Positions 63,893 through 64,000 of a stretch of DNA of 64,000 bases are shown here, piece by piece. Every line of letters starts with the position of its first letter. The first letter of the stretch is position 1. The translations under genes were made by a program, and so were the position numbers. Under the pieces are notes generated by a model, which was not told the origin of the DNA, did no database searches, and saw only the letters and a program-made list of their open reading frames with translations. Source of the stretch: Algibacter mikhailovii (lineage in GTDB: Bacteria; Bacteroidota; Bacteroidia; Flavobacteriales; Flavobacteriaceae); NCBI RefSeq assembly GCF_014651495.1, contig NZ_BMWZ01000010.1:1-64000 (forward strand). Reading direction: 5' to 3'.

Positions 63893-64000
63893 ATGAAATA
63901 CATTGTTTGTGAAAAACCAGGCGCTTTTGTTCTTAAAGAAAAAGATGCTCCTATAAGAAAAACCAACGAAGCATTGCTTAAAATTAAAAAGGTAGGTATA
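63893..64000 (+). CDS. zinc-type alcohol dehydrogenase family protein (partial, runs off the end)
   Basis: ATG at 63893; 36 codons to the end of the window. MKYIVCEKPGAFVLKEK and PIRKTNEALLKIKKVGI match the start of medium-chain zinc dehydrogenases (the next expected residues would be CGTD). It is divergent from the LacI gene and carries operator 2 in its leader, so it is probably the regulator's target. It likely oxidises a sugar or sugar alcohol. It belongs to an operon that continues beyond the window. Confidence 0.85.
   Translation, partial: MKYIVCEKPGAFVLKEKDAPIRKTNEALLKIKKVGI

Noticed and set aside
41-64000. CRISPR arrays, tRNA or rRNA genes, insertion sequences, phage genes
   Set aside because: No regularly spaced repeats, cloverleaf tRNA sequence, transposase motif or structural phage gene was recognised on either strand.

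Overview
The window is chromosomal DNA from a marine-type member of the Bacteroidetes, most likely a Flavobacteriaceae species. The evidence is low GC, AT-rich spacers, promoters of the Bacteroidetes type (TTTG, 19 bp, TAnnTTTG), LytS/LytTR two-component pairs, many Sec signal peptides and lipoboxes, a DUF6090 relic, DUF4202 next to nitrite reductase, and a GH117 enzyme of the kind that works on red-algal galactans. No rRNA, tRNA, CRISPR array, transposase or phage gene was seen.

Region 1 (1-21.5 kb) is an accessory stretch of mostly single genes on the + strand, each separated by 100-300 bp of non-coding DNA. It holds a sodium:solute symporter, a secreted esterase, a GH29 fucosidase, small ABM/EthD/VOC/SnoaL-like proteins, a Crp-type regulator, a DoxX-like protein, a LytS/LytTR pair, DUF3179, a PD40 lipoprotein, a sigma factor overlapping a membrane protein, a DUF1801 plus HEAT-repeat pair, a phosphatase lipoprotein, and an SDR-AraC-membrane protein cluster. 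Three spacers share a recurring sequence element. There is one clear gene relic (DUF6090 family) and one gene whose signal peptide appears to be cut off by a frameshift.

Region 2 (21.6-35.1 kb, nearly all on the - strand) is a nitrite and molybdoenzyme block: a NarX-like sensor and NarL-like regulator, DUF4202, NirD, NirB, a YdeP-type molybdopterin oxidoreductase, a MocA-like nucleotidyltransferase, XdhC, and the two subunits of an isoquinoline-1-oxidoreductase-like enzyme. Candidate operators lie in the nirB and regulator promoters.

Region 3 (35.2-51.2 kb) is more core-like: a DASS transporter, YheT hydrolase, adenine deaminase, TilS, a sigma-region-4-like protein, PabB, an aldose epimerase, a DEAD-box helicase, a second esterase paralogous to the first, an ExbB-like protein, a second LytS/LytTR pair and a large GH63-like glucosidase. 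Upstream of the glucosidase lies a structured leader that looks like a transcription attenuator or a small RNA.

Region 4 (51.9-59.2 kb) has a TPR lipoprotein, an untracked 46-residue small ORF, and a tight five-gene operon: K+ channel-like protein, HlyD adaptor, DUF2955 membrane protein, TolC-like lipoprotein and AI-2E family transporter. Region 5 (59.2-64 kb) has a B12-binding radical SAM protein, then a GH117 lipoprotein, a LacI regulator and the start of a zinc alcohol dehydrogenase. Two matching LacI-type operators lie between the last two, and the operator nearer the LacI gene overlaps a consensus promoter.
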